DNA of 64,000 bases from Chryseobacterium flavum (GTDB lineage Bacteria; Bacteroidota; Bacteroidia; Flavobacteriales; Weeksellaceae): assembly GCF_003385595.1 (NCBI RefSeq), contig NZ_QNUE01000010.1:62001-126000 (forward strand). Reading direction: 5' to 3'. The notes beneath the pieces were generated by a model. It was not told the DNA's origin. It ran no database searches and saw only the letters and a list, made by a program, of their open reading frames with translations. A program made the position numbers and the translations under genes. Shown here piece by piece: positions 62,491 to 64,000 of this stretch (within the stretch, counting starts at the first letter, position 1; every line of letters begins with the position of its first letter).

Positions 62491-62525
62491 ACTCATCACT
62501 CATAACTCATAACTCATAACTCATT
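62491..62525. repeat. Tandem heptamer repeat
   Basis: Five copies of a 7-base unit (ACTCATC, ACTCATA three times, ACTCATT) lie just before the SRPBCC gene. Similar simple words (GATGTCAGAT) occur at about 62459-62470 and 62988-63030. They may be unstable and alter spacing between genes. Confidence 0.7.
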
Positions 62526-62530
62526 AACCT

Positions 62531-62989
62531 ATGGAACTAAAAACAAAAATCCAGGCCGAAGACGGCAGGCAGGAAATTTTCATTACCCGGGAATTTGACC
62601 TTCCGGTAGAACTGCTTTTCAAGGCATATACAGAAGCTGAACTTTTCGAACAATGGATGGGAACCAAAGTGACTAAGTTTGAAAACCAACCCCACGGGAG
62701 CTACCGTTTTGAAACCTTAAATCCTCAGGGCGAGGTGGTTTTCAGTGCCAACGGAACCATTCATGACATTGTTCAGAACGAGAAAATTATAAGGACTTTC
62801 CAGATGGAAAACACACCTTTTCCGGTTCAGATCGAGTTTTTAGAATTTGAAAAATTAACCGATACTACCAGCAAAATTACCATCCAAACCATTTATAAAT
62901 CCGTAGATTTCAGAGATCAGCACCTGAAAATGCCATTCGCACAGGGAATCAATATGGCGCATAACCGTTTACAGGAGCTGTTTAATTAG
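62531..62989 (+). CDS. SRPBCC (AHSA1) domain protein
   Basis: The 152-residue START-like protein has ITREFDLPVELLFKAYTEAELFEQWMG near the start and the closing helix LKMPFAQGINMAHNRLQELFN. These proteins bind hydrophobic ligands in a deep cavity; the ligand is unknown. It is 82 bases after its cognate ArsR-type regulator, separated by a tandem repeat. Confidence 0.88.
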   Translation: MELKTKIQAEDGRQEIFITREFDLPVELLFKAYTEAELFEQWMGTKVTKFENQPHGSYRFETLNPQGEVVFSANGTIHDIVQNEKIIRTFQMENTPFPVQIEFLEFEKLTDTTSKITIQTIYKSVDFRDQHLKMPFAQGINMAHNRLQELFN

Positions 62990-63108
62990 ATGTCAGATGT
63001 CGGATATTAGACGTCAGATGCCAGACTTTAGACTTAAAATTATGAGAGTGAAAGTTGGGATTAATGCTATCCTTCTACTCTGCTCATCAACCATAAATCC
63101 TTGATAAT
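62990..63108. repeat. Degenerate simple-repeat spacer
   Basis: Words such as GATGTC, GGATATTAGAC, GTCAGATGCCAGAC and TTTAGACTT recur in imperfect form between the SRPBCC and YdeI-like genes. The same type of sequence lies at 62450-62472. They look like decayed copies of a short intergenic repeat. Confidence 0.4.
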
Positions 63109-63687
63109 ATGAATCCAAAAGTTGATTTCTTCTTCGAAGATGCCGGACAATGGCAGGAAGAATTTAAAGCATTAAGAACAATAGCCCTCAGTACAGAACT
63201 GGTGGAAGATTTAAAATGGGGATGTCCCTGTTATACTTTTGAAGGGAAAAATATTTTCTTAATTCATGGTTTTAAAGAATATTGTGCCTTCCTTTTCTTT
63301 AAAGGAGCCTTAATGAAAGATCCGGATCATATTCTGATCCGGCAAACCGAAAATGTACAGGCTGCAAGACAGGTCCGTTTTACAGATGTACAGCAGATCA
63401 ATGATCTTAAAGAGATTCTTCGGTCTTATATGTTTGAAGCCGTTGAGATTGAAGAATCAGGAGTTAAAGTGGACATGAAGAAAACAAAAGAATTTGAAAT
63501 GCCGGAAGAGTTTCAGAATAAACTGGAGCAGGATCCGGCTTTAAAAGAAGCTTTTGAATCTTTAACTCCTGGACGGCAGCGTGCTTACCTGCTCCACTTT
63601 TCCTCTGCAAAGCAATCTAAAACCCGCGAAGCAAGAATTGAAAAAAATATTCCACAGATCCTTACCGGAAAAGGCCTGAATGATTAA
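63109..63687 (+). CDS. YdeI/OmdA-like DUF1801-type protein
   Basis: The 192-residue protein has a DUF1801 domain (LKWGCPCYTFEGKNIFLIHGFKEY in two parts, then FFKGALMKDPDHIL) and the C-terminal OmdA/YdeI helix pair with LTPGRQRAYLLHFSSAKQSKTREARIEK. Relatives are cytosolic proteins of unclear function, linked to stress or peptide resistance in some species. It belongs to the ArsR-SRPBCC gene group, as often seen in Bacteroidetes. Confidence 0.88.
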   Translation: MNPKVDFFFEDAGQWQEEFKALRTIALSTELVEDLKWGCPCYTFEGKNIFLIHGFKEYCAFLFFKGALMKDPDHILIRQTENVQAARQVRFTDVQQINDLKEILRSYMFEAVEIEESGVKVDMKKTKEFEMPEEFQNKLEQDPALKEAFESLTPGRQRAYLLHFSSAKQSKTREARIEKNIPQILTGKGLND

Positions 63688-63705
63688 CCCTAAAAACAAA
63701 ATAAA

Positions 63706-64000
63706 ATGGAAACACAAAAAACCTCTGAAAAAAGAACAAAGATCATTTACTGGATCTTCACCTTATGGATGGCACTTGGAATGGTTTCTACAGCCATTGT
63801 CCAGCTTATGAAAAATAAAGACGAACTGGCCAATTTTACCAACCTGGGCTACCCTTCCTACCTGATGACCATCCTGGGCATCTGTAAACTATTGGGTGTT
63901 ATTATCATCCTGATCCCCGGACGTCTGCTGTTAAAAGAATGGGCTTATGCCGGATTTTTCTTTGTAATGTCGGGAGCCGTGGTTTCCCATCTTATTATCG
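63706..64000 (+). CDS. DoxX-like membrane protein, partial at window end
   Basis: The frame starts at ATG 63706 and runs off the right edge after about 98 codons. It begins METQKTSEKRTKIIYWIF and has hydrophobic spans at about residues 16-34, 52-70 and 76-96, with the loop NLGYPSYLMTILGICKLLGV typical of DoxX-like proteins (DUF4267/DoxX_3 style). It follows the YdeI-like gene by 18 bases and completes the ArsR-SRPBCC-YdeI-DoxX group. Confidence 0.82.
   Translation, partial: METQKTSEKRTKIIYWIFTLWMALGMVSTAIVQLMKNKDELANFTNLGYPSYLMTILGICKLLGVIIILIPGRLLLKEWAYAGFFFVMSGAVVSHLII

Noticed and set aside
62491..62525. Possible CRISPR-like array
   Set aside because: The repeat unit is 7 bases, directly adjacent without spacers, and there are no cas genes; it is a simple tandem repeat.
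1..64000. rRNA and tRNA genes, prophage, integrative element
   Set aside because: No rRNA-like conserved blocks, no cloverleaf with CCA-type ends, and no integrase or phage structural genes were recognised by eye.

Overview
The window looks like a chromosomal segment of a flavobacterium of the Chryseobacterium type (Weeksellaceae). The evidence is low GC content, Bacteroidetes promoters with a TAnnTTTG -7 box, dense operons with short overlaps, and families typical of the group: ligase-associated repair genes, DUF6428, an RND pump fused to an outer-membrane factor, and many small HTH regulators. No rRNA, tRNA, CRISPR array, phage or transposase was seen. The genus is an inference from gene content.

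Layout. 1-3.3 kb: the end of a probable nitrilase, a rhodanese/DUF3817/membrane-protein operon with a perfect palindromic operator next to a TetR gene, and an MFS exporter. 3.3-9.8 kb: a DNA-repair cassette (Exo, ATP-dependent ligase, Lhr-type helicase, PdeM nuclease) interrupted by a phosphoglycerate mutase gene. 10-20 kb: ordinary metabolic, transport and regulatory genes (SDR, GlcG-like, AraC, PPC-domain protein, beta-hydroxyacid dehydrogenase, CatA-like acetyltransferase, MBL hydrolases, MFS, DsbA-like protein, nucleosidase, GNAT), followed by a repeat-rich gap.

20.5-35.5 kb is the most striking region. It holds a siderophore locus with a divergent Fe(II)/2-oxoglutarate oxygenase of the amino-acid hydroxylase type and a tightly coupled nine-gene operon. 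The operon encodes a PLP decarboxylase, a fused NIS synthetase-acyltransferase, an N-hydroxylase, a second NIS synthetase, a MATE exporter, an acyl carrier protein, an AMP-dependent ligase, a TonB receptor and a PepSY membrane protein. Together they can be read as lysine -> 4-hydroxylysine -> 3-hydroxycadaverine -> N-hydroxy-N-acyl arms -> citrate siderophore, then export and re-uptake. This matches what I recall of the chryseochelins, citrate siderophores of Chryseobacterium. The ACP/ligase pair is unusual for an NIS pathway and could deliver an acyl group.

35.9-42.1 kb: a MocR-type regulator divergent from a five-gene biotin operon. Its first gene encodes a ferritin-like protein with a complete diiron ligand set, followed by bioF, bioD, bioB and bioA. 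No BioC, BioH, BioW or BioI is present in the window, so the diiron protein is a candidate for the missing pimelate-forming step. 42-47 kb: HxlR/MBL, DUF421 and MFS/AraC pairs and an unknown protein. 47.5-53.7 kb: a heavy-metal efflux locus with a CzcA-TolC fusion and a lipoprotein adaptor. 54-59 kb: a 602-residue uncharacterised, possibly FMN-binding protein, an aldo/keto reductase and an ArsR-led arsenate-type operon with two copies of an operator word. 59.4-64 kb: a VOC protein, a YdcF protein, a SymE-like toxin divergent from an XRE regulator, and an ArsR/SRPBCC/YdeI/DoxX group cut by the window end.
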